Part shown: piece by piece, positions 1 to 7,883 of the stretch
Position numbering within the stretch: position 1 is the stretch's first letter
Layout of the letters: each line of letters opens with the position of its first letter
Assembly: GCA_023430365.1 (NCBI GenBank)
Contig: JAEZAS010000208.1
Span: 1-13,514, forward strand
DNA length: 13,514 nt
Direction: 5' to 3'
Source of the DNA: Planctomycetota bacterium
GTDB taxonomy: Bacteria > Planctomycetota > Planctomycetia > Pirellulales > Pirellulaceae
Notes under the pieces: model-generated
What the model was told of the DNA's origin: nothing
The model's input: only the letters and a program-made list of their open reading frames with translations
Databases searched by the model: none
Program-made: the position numbers and the translations under genes

Positions 1-763
1 CCACTGGGCTGCGCATCGTCGACCGTTCTTGCCGCACGAGAGCTTGCCGCAGCCGGGCCTCCGCTTCAGCCTTCTGCTTTTCCAGAACTTCGGCGGTCAG
101 GTCCTTGCGCGACATGTAGTCGGCGACCATCTGCGGCATCAAGCGCGTGGCGGCCTCAATCGCCTTGATCGATTCGGCCACCAGAACGTCCGTGCGATAT
201 TCGACCTGAGCCTCGACATCGCGCAGCTCCGCCTGGTCGAGTTGCTCCTGGGTGTTCACTCGGTCAGCTTCGAACAGCCGGCGGACGCGACCGAGATTGG
301 CCTCGGCGACTTCAAGCGCCTTGCGGCCCGACTTCTTCCGCTCCTCGGCGGCTTCGACGGTCGCCGCCATCGACGCGACGAATTGCAACGCCTGTTTGTA
401 AGCGCCCTGCTCAACCGACTTGTCATTGTTCTCGGCGATCGAGGCGTCGAGCCGCTGTACGGCGGCCTGAGCTTCGGCGACTTCGTTTTCGACGTCGGTG
501 CCGACGATCTGAGCAACGACTTGCCCCTGCTTGACCGGGTCTCCTTCCTGGAGCTCGATTTCCTGGATGCGGGCCGCGTAGGGCATCGTCACTTCGTATT
601 CGGTCGGCAACCGAGTCTTGGCCTGCTCGTCAACGAACTCACGAATCGGCCCTCGCCGAACCTGCACGGCCTCCACAGGCAGCCGACTGCCACAGCCGGC
701 GCCCAGCGGAAGCGCAAGCAACGCGATGGCGAGGAGAAACCGGTGGTGGAGGGAGTGGGGCAT
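1..763 (-). CDS. HlyD/RND-type periplasmic adaptor of an ABC exporter, lipoprotein-like, 3' end outside window
   Basis: The minus strand reads open from an ATG at 763 to the window edge (254 codons seen). The N-terminus has basic residues, a hydrophobic stretch (about residues 9-20) and Cys24 in the context LGAGC, which fits the broad lipoprotein pattern, so the protein is probably anchored facing the periplasm. Residues about 50-95 look like the first half of a lipoyl/barrel-sandwich domain (IQEIELQEGDPVKQGQVVAQ). Residues about 95-245 are a long Ala/Glu/Arg-rich coiled coil, as expected for the adaptor hairpin. Known members of this family link an inner-membrane exporter to the outer layers. 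It is the third gene after an ATPase and an FtsX-type permease, giving a MacAB/DevBCA-like set. An in-frame stop lies seven codons upstream of the ATG, and no Shine-Dalgarno is visible; heptamer repeats lie just upstream. The second lipoyl half and the C-terminus are not in view. The substrate cannot be told. Confidence 0.88.
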   Translation of the reverse strand, partial: MPHSLHHRFLLAIALLALPLGAGCGSRLPVEAVQVRRGPIREFVDEQAKTRLPTEYEVTMPYAARIQEIELQEGDPVKQGQVVAQIVGTDVENEVAEAQAAVQRLDASIAENNDKSVEQGAYKQALQFVASMAATVEAAEERKKSGRKALEVAEANLGRVRRLFEADRVNTQEQLDQAELRDVEAQVEYRTDVLVAESIKAIEAATRLMPQMVADYMSRKDLTAEVLEKQKAEAEARLRQALVRQERSTMRSPV

Positions 764-780
764 GGGTTTTTGGGATTTCA

Positions 781-808
781 GAGGTCAGAGGTCAGAGGTC
801 AGAGGTCA
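781..808. repeat. Tandem heptamer GAGGTCA x4
   Basis: Four perfect head-to-tail copies of GAGGTCA fill 28 bp in the spacer between the permease stop and the adaptor start, ending 18 bp before the adaptor ATG (minus-strand sense). The last base is shared with the next heptamer array. Confidence 0.97.
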
Positions 809-834
809 GGGATAAGGGATAAGGGATAAGGGAT
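808..834. repeat. Tandem heptamer AGGGATA x3.9
   Basis: Three perfect AGGGATA units plus a six-base partial unit. It directly abuts the GAGGTCA array and has the same 7-bp period but a different sequence. Confidence 0.97.
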
Positions 835-835
835 C

Positions 836-860
836 GTACTGAGTACTGAGTACTGAGTAC
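836..860. repeat. Tandem heptamer GTACTGA x3.6
   Basis: Three perfect GTACTGA units plus GTAC, starting one base after the AGGGATA array. Each junction contains the palindrome AGTACT, so the array can also fold on itself. Confidence 0.97.
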
Positions 861-885
861 CGGCATCGTTCTCGTAAGCTTTGGC

Positions 886-913
886 TCTCCGCTTTCCGCC
901 TTCCGCGTTCCGC
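886..913. repeat. Degenerate tandem heptamer NYTCCGC x4
   Basis: Four consecutive 7-bp units (TCTCCGC, TTTCCGC, CTTCCGC, GTTCCGC) end one base before the permease stop codon. Only the first two positions vary. This is the fourth heptamer family in the same 151-bp spacer. On the coding (minus) strand it reads as repeated GCGGAAN. Confidence 0.9.
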
Positions 914-914
914 C

Positions 915-3289
915 CTACTCCTTCACCTTCAGAGCCTCAACAATGTTCATCCGATGGATGTTTAGTTGGACGATGCTGTGGGCGGCGAGGGTGAAGAGGA
1001 CGGCGAGGCCGAGTGCGGCTTGCCAGACCCAGGGGGCCGAGACGACCGGCAGGGTGAGCATGTCGTTCTCGTAGGAGTTTGCCATCAGCCAGGTCAGGTA
1101 CGCTCCGCCGGGAATGCCGAGGGCTGTCCCTATCAGCGTAGTCAGCATGCTCTCGCGGAGGTACAGGCTGCCGATGCGCCAGGGGCCGTAGCCGAGGGCC
1201 CGGAGGGTCGCCACTTCGCTCGTGCGCTCGGCGAGACTGATCAGCGAGGCGTTGACGATGCTTCCCAGGAAGACCACGCCCGCGAACGTCACCAGGATGC
1301 TGATGAAAATCCGCTGATTCGTCAGCAGCGTGTCGGTCAGGTTCTGGATCATGTCCCGCCGGGCGGCGACCGCCTGGATGCCGGGCATTTGTTTCAGCTC
1401 GTGGTACAACTCGAGCAGATGCCGCGGATGGTTGTCGATCTGGATCTGAGCGCCGGTCATCGCCAGCTCTTCGCCCACCGCGGCGCTGAGCGTGCCCAGT
1501 TCGGCGTAGGCGGCCATGCCGAGGTAGCTGTCGGCGACGTTCGCAACGACAAACTCCACCGGCCGGCGGTCTCCCTTCACCGGGATCATCGTGATCTTGT
1601 CCCCCGCCTTCACATGCAGGATCTCGGCCAGTCGCTGGGTCAAAACGACGCCCGAAGGAGGCAGCGGAATTTTGCGCAGCTCGCTGTCGCGGGGGGTCGT
1701 CATGCGAGCATTCGGAAGCAGACCGGTGACAGCCGACTTGCGCTGGTAGGGGCCGTTCACCAACGTGCAGGATACGCCAAACAGCGGTTCGGCCGCATCG
1801 ACGCCGGGCAACCGCCGGACTTCGTCGAGCGCCTCGATGCCGCGAGCGTCCTCGAACGTCAGATCGATGTCGCTGCGGGCCATCTGGTTGAACTGAAAGT
1901 CGAGCAGAAACCGCGTGGCCTGCACGAGCATGAAGCCGTTGACCATCAGCGACGCCCCCATCGCCGCCGAGAAGATGCTCATGCCGGTGCGGACGCGCGA
2001 GCGGACGAGGTTGCGGACGATCATGCGCCAGTCGGCTGAGAGGCGGTTCCAAAGCAGGCCAATCCGCTCGAGCAAGATGCCGCGTCCTTGCTTCGGCGGC
2101 TCCGGGCGCATCGCCTGCGCCGGGGCAAGTCGCAACGCGGCGCGAGCCCCATACCAACTGCCGACCCAGGAGCAAGCCAGGCTCAGGCCGATGCCCGTGG
2201 CGTAGATGCGGGGGTCAATCACGTTGTCGAGGCGAGGAAACTGGAAGTACCAGCCGTACATCGTCGTGATCAGCTGGGCGTCGAGGTAGCCGCCCACGCC
2301 GCCGAGCACGCCGGCGACAAAGCCGACCAGCAAGCCAAATTTCAGGTAGTGGACAAAGATCTGCGTGTTCGTGTAGCCGATCGCCTTGAGCGTGCCGATG
2401 ATCGTCCGCTGCTGCCGGGTGAGCCGCATCATCAGCACGTTGAGCACGAGCGCCGCCACGACCAGGAACACGGTCGGAAAGATCGTGGCGAACATGCCGA
2501 TCTGATCGATTTCGCCCCGCAGAAACTGGTTCGATTGCTGCTGCTTCAGCGGAGTCGTCTGAAAGACGCCGAACGGTTCGAGCATGAACTCGGCGCGGCG
2601 GAGCGATTCGGTCGCGGCCGCTTCCTGCCCCGGCGCCATCCGGCCGACGATCTGATTGGCGGCTCCCTGCATGTCGAACACGTCTTCGGCGTACTCGTCC
2701 TTCAAGTAGAAGACGCCAAAATGCTCGGGATCGGGCACGAACGAACCGGGACCGAGCAGATAGGTGAACTCGCTGCTGATCGCCGTGCCGACGATCACGA
2801 GCTCCTCCCGACGATTGTTGAGCAGCAGGTGGATCGTTTCGCCGGGGTAGAGGCGATGCTGGCGGGCGAAGGCGTCGTTGACGATCACTTCGTTTCGCCG
2901 GGCCGGGGTGAAGTAGTCGCCCTGCCGCAGCACGATGTCGTTGATGACCGGTTTGCGGGCGTTGGGGAGCGAGAGGGCCAGGCCGTTGATTGGTTCGGTG
3001 GCGTCTTCGATGTCGACGGTCACCGAGAACTGGATGCGCGGACGAACTTCGCGAATGCCGGGCAAGCGGGCGATCGATTCGATCTCCGAGAGGGGGGCCT
3101 TTTTCAGGTCGATCCAAAAATCAGCCATCCGGCACTGGTTGTAGTACTGGATGCGGGCGTCGCTGAGGTTGTAGTAGACCGACTGCATCGCCACATAGCA
3201 GGTCACGCCGACCGCCATGATGCTGACAATCGCCAGCAGCAGGCCCCACGACCGACCGAGCTCGCGCAGCAGCTTGCGATTGAGAGCGG

Positions 3290-3293
<4 letters not shown>
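915..3293 (-). CDS. ABC transporter permease with two FtsX/MacB modules (792 aa)
   Basis: An inner-membrane permease subunit of a mechanotransmission-type ABC exporter. Eight membrane segments can be picked out: about residues 17-36, 267-289, 317-338, 363-382, 437-458, 662-684, 714-736 and 756-776. The order is TM1, a large extracytoplasmic MacB-like domain (about 37-265) and three TMs, and then the same pattern again with a periplasmic part at about 460-660. Each half carries the FtsX family loop after its second TM (TLKAIGY at 301-307, TLRALGY at 696-702). The duplicated layout resembles LolC/E-like or YbbP-type permeases, where one chain can supply both halves. The start is GTG and overlaps the ATPase stop in a GTGA, implying translational coupling. 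It stands between its ATPase and a HlyD adaptor. The substrate is unknown; lipid, lipoprotein, peptide or glycolipid export are all possible. Confidence 0.93.
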
Positions 3294-4026
<733 letters not shown>

Positions 4027-4033
<7 letters not shown>

Positions 4034-4055
4034 GTTGTGTAGAATTTATTATCAA
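4027..4055 (+). promoter_or_regulatory. Sigma70-like promoter motif on the plus strand, possibly fortuitous
   Basis: TTGACA (4027-4032) is followed after exactly 17 bp by TATCAA (4050-4055), in a short AT-rich patch. It would fire rightward, away from the ABC operon and toward the antisense side of the GlmU-like gene. No credible plus-strand gene follows, so it may be chance or drive a non-coding transcript. Confidence 0.25.
4048..4053 (-). promoter_or_regulatory. Possible -10 element of the ABC exporter operon
   Basis: The minus strand reads GATAAT here, five of six matches to TATAAT, within an AT-rich island in otherwise GC-rich DNA just upstream of the ATPase gene. No good -35 is visible at 16-18 bp. 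Transcription from it would start near 4041, leaving about 8 nt before the TTG start or about 35 nt before the GTG at 4006. Confidence 0.3.
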
Positions 4056-4094
4056 TGCAGTTTGGCGACGGGGAGGGGGGAGAGGGAAGAGAAA

Positions 4095-4108
4095 AGAGGT
4101 CAGAGGTA
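4095..4108. repeat. Two-copy remnant of the GAGGTCA/AGAGGTC heptamer
   Basis: AGAGGTC followed by AGAGGTA. This is the same 7-bp unit that forms four perfect copies at 781-808, here in the spacer upstream of the same operon. The purine-rich flanks may be decayed further copies. Confidence 0.7.
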
Positions 4109-4263
4109 AGGAGAGGGACCACCGTTATGGTAATTGGCGCTGGCTGCCGACTGCTGGGGTTTGGTGTCGATTCTTGGTGGGTGTGGCGGCGCAAGTCCGA
4201 TTCGCGTCCGCTGCTGTCCGGCATACTTGCGTCGATCGCGATGGATCACTTAAGCCGCTTGGG

Positions 4264-4349
4264 TGTTGATTTACTCCGGGGGTTTATCAACAAGTATGGG
4301 GCCCCTGTACCCCGGGGGGCTGTTGATAAACCTACCCGGTTGATCAACA
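4264..4349. repeat. Four alternating copies of an 11-bp TGTTGATAAAC motif, with a 12-bp inverted repeat
   Basis: Copies: TGTTGATTTAC (4264-4274), GTTTATCAACA (4282-4292), TGTTGATAAAC (4321-4331) and GTTGATCAACA (4339-4349). They alternate in orientation. The middle two form a perfect 12-bp inverted repeat (4281-4292 with 4321-4332) around a 28-bp GC-rich loop that itself contains the palindromes GGGGCCCC (4298-4305) and CCCCGGGG (4310-4317). The last copy includes the 10-bp palindrome GTTGATCAAC. No T-tract follows on either strand, so a simple terminator is unlikely. It could be a protein-binding array, a small repeat element or a structured RNA. Confidence 0.85.
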
Positions 4350-4374
4350 GGCAGCCGGGGAGTGGGGCTTACGG

Positions 4375-4430
4375 GAATCGACGTAAGTCGTCGGGGCGAG
4401 GTTCGCGGCTTGGTGGAGTTACGTCGATTC
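4375..4430. repeat. 12-bp inverted repeat downstream of the GlmU-like gene
   Basis: GAATCGACGTAA (4375-4386) and TTACGTCGATTC (4419-4430) are perfect complements separated by 32 bp. The repeat begins 7 bp beyond the stop codon of the minus-strand GlmU-like gene. There is no T-tract, and its sequence is unrelated to the TGTTGATAAAC array next to it. It may be a 3'-end RNA stem or a binding site. Confidence 0.75.
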
Positions 4431-4437
4431 GCGAGCG

Positions 4438-5697
4438 TTACAACTGCAACGGTTCGCCGGCGAGTTGTCGCTCGTGGCGGGTTAATTCGTACATGTCGTG
4501 GATTAATTGGGCGTCGCAGGGGCGCTGGATGACGTTGCGGCGGGCGAACATCCGCTGCTGGGTGGCGATCATCACTTCGGCAGGGAGTTCGGTCACCTGC
4601 CCGAAGAGGCGGGCGTAGTTGACGAAGCTCGGCACGTTGGTCGTGACGAACCCGTAGACCATGCTGCACACGCCGATCGTCTTGCCGGTGAAGATGCCCG
4701 TGTTGATGGCTGACTTGGCGTAGTCCCCCATCATGCAGCCGACGAACTGCATGCCGGTGGCGACCGACTCGCCGCGGTAGTCCATCCGCACGTTGCCGTA
4801 GGTGTTTTTGAGGTCGCTATTGCAGGTGCCGGCCCCCAGGTTGATCCAACTGCCGAGGTAGCTGTGGCCGAGGAAGCCGTAGTGCTGCTTGTTGGTGTAG
4901 GGCTCGACGATCGAGGCTTCGACCTCGCCGCCGATCTTGGTCGTGTGGCCCAGGGCGACGGCGTCCTTGATGGCTGACTGCTCGGTGACGCGGGCTCGCG
5001 GTCCCAGGTAGGCGGGGCCACGGAGGAAGGAGTGGGGACCGACCGAGGCGTTTTCGTCGAGCAGGACGGGGCCTTTGCTCGTGTCGGTCACGCAGTATTC
5101 GCCGAGCGTGGCGCCGGGAGCAACGAACACGCCGGGCCGCTGCTCCTCGAAGCGGCCGGAGGCGATGCGGTGGTCGAGACTCTCGCTGATGATCGCCAGG
5201 TTGTAGCGAATCAGGTCGTGCGGGTACTCGAAGAGGGGCAGGCGATGGTCGAGCACTGGAAGGCGATGGAGCACGAGGTGCTGCAGATACTCCTGCAGAC
5301 GCGTACCATCGGCATGAGCCGGGGGAGCGGGGTTCGGCTCGGCGATGTAGGCGGCGGCGAGCGAGCTGCCCTGGAGCACGGCGCCGGAGCGGCCGTCGGC
5401 AATCAACTGCGCGAGGCTCTTCCAGGCCGATACCGAGGGAACCATGCGGGCGTTGACGAGCAGGGCAGGCAGCTCGCCGTTGGCGGCGATCGAAGCGAGC
5501 TGGGGAAAGTCGACGTGCTGGATCGTGGCCAGGTGAGGGCGGACGATGCCGCGCAGGTGGGCCTTGTGCCGCTCGGCCAACTCGGTCAACCAATCGACGA
5601 GGCGGTAGCTGCCGCATCCGACGGCATAGACCGGCTTGCCGATCGCGACGGGATACAGCCGCGCTACCAACTCATCCTCAAAGACGATGATTTGCAT
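4438..5697 (-). CDS. Alternative GlmU-type sugar nucleotidyltransferase with left-handed beta-helix domain (419 aa)
   Basis: It resembles the 'alternative bacterial GlmU' family of putative bifunctional sugar nucleotidyltransferase/acetyltransferases, expected to act in UDP-GlcNAc synthesis in the cytoplasm. The N-terminal part (about 1-180) starts MQIIVFEDELVARLYPVAIG, like the family's divergent nucleotidyltransferase domain, and lacks the classical LAAGxGTRM loop. From about 185 to 355 there is a hexapeptide-repeat beta-helix (PGVFVAPGATLGE, GPVLLDENASVGP and so on). The block KQHYGFLGHSYLGSWINLGAG (270-290) aligns in my reading with the GlmU acetyl-transfer region, with His272 in the place of the catalytic histidine. 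NSDLKNTYGNVRM (293-305) is a family hallmark. A helical tail ends near 419. The start is ATG, and no strong ribosome site is seen. It lies downstream of and on the same strand as the REC-GGDEF-CBS gene, with a 207-bp gap. The substrate could be another hexosamine phosphate. Confidence 0.85.
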   Translation of the reverse strand: MQIIVFEDELVARLYPVAIGKPVYAVGCGSYRLVDWLTELAERHKAHLRGIVRPHLATIQHVDFPQLASIAANGELPALLVNARMVPSVSAWKSLAQLIADGRSGAVLQGSSLAAAYIAEPNPAPPAHADGTRLQEYLQHLVLHRLPVLDHRLPLFEYPHDLIRYNLAIISESLDHRIASGRFEEQRPGVFVAPGATLGEYCVTDTSKGPVLLDENASVGPHSFLRGPAYLGPRARVTEQSAIKDAVALGHTTKIGGEVEASIVEPYTNKQHYGFLGHSYLGSWINLGAGTCNSDLKNTYGNVRMDYRGESVATGMQFVGCMMGDYAKSAINTGIFTGKTIGVCSMVYGFVTTNVPSFVNYARLFGQVTELPAEVMIATQQRMFARRNVIQRPCDAQLIHDMYELTRHERQLAGEPLQL

Positions 5698-5854
5698 GGG
5701 GAGGTCCGCGGGGCAGGGCGGGGAAAGCGGTGGCTGACGGTTAGTTTAGCGGGAGCTGTGGGAATCGTTGGAGGCGGGGGTGGGGACGACCGCCAGACGG
5801 CTGAAATCGTTAGAGTTCCGGGTTATTTGCTTGGACCATCGATCGGCGGGGCTT

Positions 5855-5874
5855 CTGAATTCTGGCGAATTCAG
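5855..5874. other. Perfect 8-bp hairpin CTGAATTC-TGGC-GAATTCAG
   Basis: An 8-bp stem with a 4-base loop lies 30 bp past the stop of the REC-GGDEF-CBS gene (minus strand) and 158 bp before the GlmU-like start. No T-tract follows, so it is a weak terminator candidate. It could instead be an RNA-processing or binding site. The rest of the 207-bp spacer shows nothing further. Confidence 0.5.
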
Positions 5875-5904
5875 CTACGGGGGATGGATTCCGATTGCAC
5901 GGGG

Positions 5905-7323
5905 TTATTCGGTTTCGAGCTTCGGCATGTCGGGGACGACCAGGTATTCGCTGCTTGCGAGGGCGACGCCGCAGGGGACGAAGCGATCGACGGCCAGCCG
6001 TTCGTTCAGGGCGGCGAGTCCCTGGCAGGTGACCGTGCCGAGCGGTTTGCGATCGCGGACGATCACGGCAAGCTCCCGGCCGTCGGCCGTGAAGAATTCC
6101 ATCAGGGTGCCGAGGCTAGCGGTTTCTTCGAACGTCGGCACATCGGTCGACATGACGTGGCGCAGAAGGCGGATCGAGCTGCTGCGGAGCTTGCCGCCGC
6201 GGGGGCGTTTGCTTTCGATCTCATCGAGCGCGGCGATGCCGAGCAGCCGGCCGTCGGAGTCGACAACCGGGGCGTGGGTGAGCTGGGTTTGGACGAGGAG
6301 GGCGTGCGCCTGGTCGAGCGACTCTTCGGCAGGGAGCAGAAGAGGGCAGGGGATCATCACATCGCGAGCCAGAGTGGTGTCGAAGAGGCGGCCGGCGGCG
6401 GCCGACTCGGCCCAGGCCTCGACTTCTTCGTCGACATCGTCACTCGTGGCGACGGTATTGCGGCCCGACGCCTTGGCCAATTCCAGGGCCCGTTCGGCGC
6501 GCTCGAGCGATTGCTCGGGGCGTTCCTTGTTGCGAAGCAGCGTGACGCCGCCGCTGGCGGTGAACGTGAGCTTCTCGGATTGGACGGCGAACTCTTCGCC
6601 GGCGATCACGGCACAAAGCTGCCGGACGCGCTCGGCGGCGGCCTCAAGGTCAGACGCCGGCAAGGCGACAGCGTAACGGTTCCGCTCGAGTGCGGCGAGC
6701 ACTTCGTCGTCGGAAACGGTTTGTTCCAGGCGGCGGGCGATTTCACCATTGAGAGCAATGGCGGTGCTCTCACCGTAGCGGCGCGACACGCGCTGGAATG
6801 CGTCGACGTCGAGCACGGCGAGCGATGTCATGGTGGCGGCGCCCGACTGCAAGCGCTGCTGCAGGATCAATTGCAAAGCGAGGCGATCGAGCAGGCCGGT
6901 CTCGGAATCGAGGCCTGCTTGCTCAGTGACCCGGCGTTCGAACTCGATCACGCGAGCGCCGGCCCGCAGGCGGGCGAGCAGTTCGCCGTAGACGACCGGC
7001 TGCATGAGGAAGTCGTCGTAGCCCGCCTCCATGGCGTCGGTCAGAGTGCGGACGTCTCGTTCCTGGGCGAGCAGGAGGGCATAGACATACGAATGGGGGG
7101 ACAGCCGGCGGACGGTGCGGCAGAGCTGCGCAATGGTGCGGGTCTCGCACTCGCCGTCGACGATCAAGAAATCGATCGGTCCCGCTTCAGCGACCAGTCC
7201 GGCCTGAACCGCGTCGGTGGCTTGCCGAAGTTCGTAGCCGAAGACCTCGAGAAACTTGGTAAGCCGGCGCAGGAGGGTGCGGTCGGGAGATACCAGGAGG
7301 GTGACGAAGGGGCGGGCAGTCAT
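5905..7323 (-). CDS. Receiver-like + degenerate GGDEF + two CBS domains regulator (472 aa)
   Basis: Residues about 5-120 fold like a response-regulator receiver. Asp56 (FLIVDGE) sits at the phospho-acceptor place, but the N-terminal acidic pair reads SPD (12-14) and the usual Lys is Gln108 (DDFLMQPV), so normal phosphorylation is doubtful. Residues about 138-295 are a GGDEF domain: LDVDAF (171-176), RRYGES and LELAKASGRNTV are typical, but the signature is ERNRY (213-217) instead of GGDEF, and no RxxD inhibitory site is seen. It is therefore unlikely to make c-di-GMP. Residues about 315-372 and 385-445 are a CBS pair (DVMIPCPLLLPAEESL..., HVMSTDVPTFEETASL...), which commonly bind adenine nucleotides. 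There are no membrane segments. The start is ATG, with no strong ribosome site. It is divergent from the FHA-EAL gene across 560 bp. A likely role is a cytoplasmic sensor/adaptor that has lost its enzyme activity. Confidence 0.9.
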   Translation of the reverse strand: MTARPFVTLLVSPDRTLLRRLTKFLEVFGYELRQATDAVQAGLVAEAGPIDFLIVDGECETRTIAQLCRTVRRLSPHSYVYALLLAQERDVRTLTDAMEAGYDDFLMQPVVYGELLARLRAGARVIEFERRVTEQAGLDSETGLLDRLALQLILQQRLQSGAATMTSLAVLDVDAFQRVSRRYGESTAIALNGEIARRLEQTVSDDEVLAALERNRYAVALPASDLEAAAERVRQLCAVIAGEEFAVQSEKLTFTASGGVTLLRNKERPEQSLERAERALELAKASGRNTVATSDDVDEEVEAWAESAAAGRLFDTTLARDVMIPCPLLLPAEESLDQAHALLVQTQLTHAPVVDSDGRLLGIAALDEIESKRPRGGKLRSSSIRLLRHVMSTDVPTFEETASLGTLMEFFTADGRELAVIVRDRKPLGTVTCQGLAALNERLAVDRFVPCGVALASSEYLVVPDMPKLETE

Positions 7324-7434
7324 CGAATGTGCCTTGAACCAGCGCTAGTGCGGTGCGGGATTGAAACCTGTGCTCGGCGTGGCCTGGTCCGGTTGGCCGA
7401 TGTCGATAAATCCATGCGCACGCGCGTCCTCCGC

Positions 7435-7452
7435 GCAGTGCCACAACACTGC
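7435..7452. promoter_or_regulatory. Inverted repeat GCAGTG-N6-CACTGC, possible operator
   Basis: Six-base perfect arms around CCACAA, 112 bp upstream of the REC-GGDEF-CBS start. It is the size expected of a dimeric regulator site, but it is a single copy and short enough to arise by chance. Confidence 0.25.
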
Positions 7453-7820
7453 AAACCTAGTTCACAAAACGGCAAGCGACGTTTCCGGGCCGCCAGCGGG
7501 CCCCGCATGCGAGATTTTCTCGGTCGGGGGCAAGAAAGTTCCGCCGACCGGCAAAAGACGAGCTACGTTTGCATTGGGTTCGAGCCTGGAGCGGTCGCTT
7601 TGTCGGCTGCTGGGGCGAGAATGCCGATTTCGACGATCGATCGGGCGGTTACCGACCTCGACGCATGGCTGCTGCTCCGGCCCCATGCCACTCGTCCGTC
7701 GACTGCCCATCGGTCGCGAGAGCAACAGACCGCACGCGCTGCAACTTATCTGTCGGCAGCACTGCGGTTGCAACAGCCGGCTCTTTTCCCATTGGCCGGA
7801 CAAGTCGATCGCCGGGCAAA

Positions 7821-7832
7821 CCCCTGCAGGGG
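7821..7832. promoter_or_regulatory. 12-bp palindrome CCCCTGCAGGGG upstream of the FHA-EAL gene
   Basis: A perfect palindrome 51 bp before the FHA-EAL start, flanked by direct copies of TCGCCGGG (7809-7816 and 7837-7844). A TACTAT at 7848-7853 could be a weak -10, which would place the palindrome over the -35 region. No good -35 hexamer is present. Confidence 0.3.
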
Positions 7833-7871
7833 CTGCTCGCCGGGTTTTACTATTGCCGCACAGTCCGCCGT

Positions 7872-7875
7872 GGAG
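7872..7875 (+). promoter_or_regulatory. Ribosome binding site deciding the FHA-EAL start
   Basis: GGAG with 8 bases to the ATG at 7884. It supports this ATG over the in-frame ATG at 7569, whose 105 extra codons encode low-complexity Arg/Ser/Gly-rich sequence with no domain. Confidence 0.6.
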
Positions 7876-7883
7876 AGCATTCC

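Larger units (their letters stand above)
4034..4437. other. 404-bp non-coding spacer rich in inverted repeats
   Basis: The space between the GlmU-like stop and the ATPase start has no convincing gene in any frame. It contains an AT-rich promoter-like patch (4027-4055), a purine-rich run with a two-copy heptamer remnant (about 4075-4118), unremarkable sequence to about 4260, the TGTTGATAAAC-type motif array (4264-4349) and a second inverted repeat (4375-4430). The open frames crossing it are low-complexity, lack family features and overlap the antisense side of genes. Confidence 0.7.
7324..7883. other. 560-bp divergent intergenic region between the GGDEF-CBS and FHA-EAL genes
   Basis: Both flanking genes are transcribed away from this region, so it should contain both promoters. 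No frame in it resembles a protein family. The in-frame extension upstream of the FHA gene (from 7569) is low-complexity and is not needed. Small symmetric sites at 7435-7452 and 7821-7832 are listed separately; otherwise nothing distinct was seen. Confidence 0.65.

Noticed and set aside
781..913. CRISPR-like array
   Set aside because: The repeats are 7 bp, directly tandem, and have no spacers between units; no cas genes are nearby.
4264..4349. Replication origin
   Set aside because: The DnaA-box-like 9-mers carry a mismatch to the consensus, only two are close, there is no clear AT-rich unwinding region, and neither dnaA nor dnaN is nearby. It is kept only as a binding-site possibility.
4055..4618. 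187-codon plus-strand frame following the TTGACA motif
   Set aside because: It has no family resemblance, passes through the inverted repeats, and its last third is antisense to the GlmU-like gene. The promoter-like motif alone does not make it a gene.
7357..7367. GGGATTGAAAC, resembling the end of many CRISPR repeats
   Set aside because: It is a single occurrence with no second copy at CRISPR spacing.
7569..7883. N-terminal extension of the FHA-EAL protein
   Set aside because: The 105 extra residues are low-complexity without a domain, while the ATG at 7884 has a GGAG site at the right distance and directly precedes the FHA domain.
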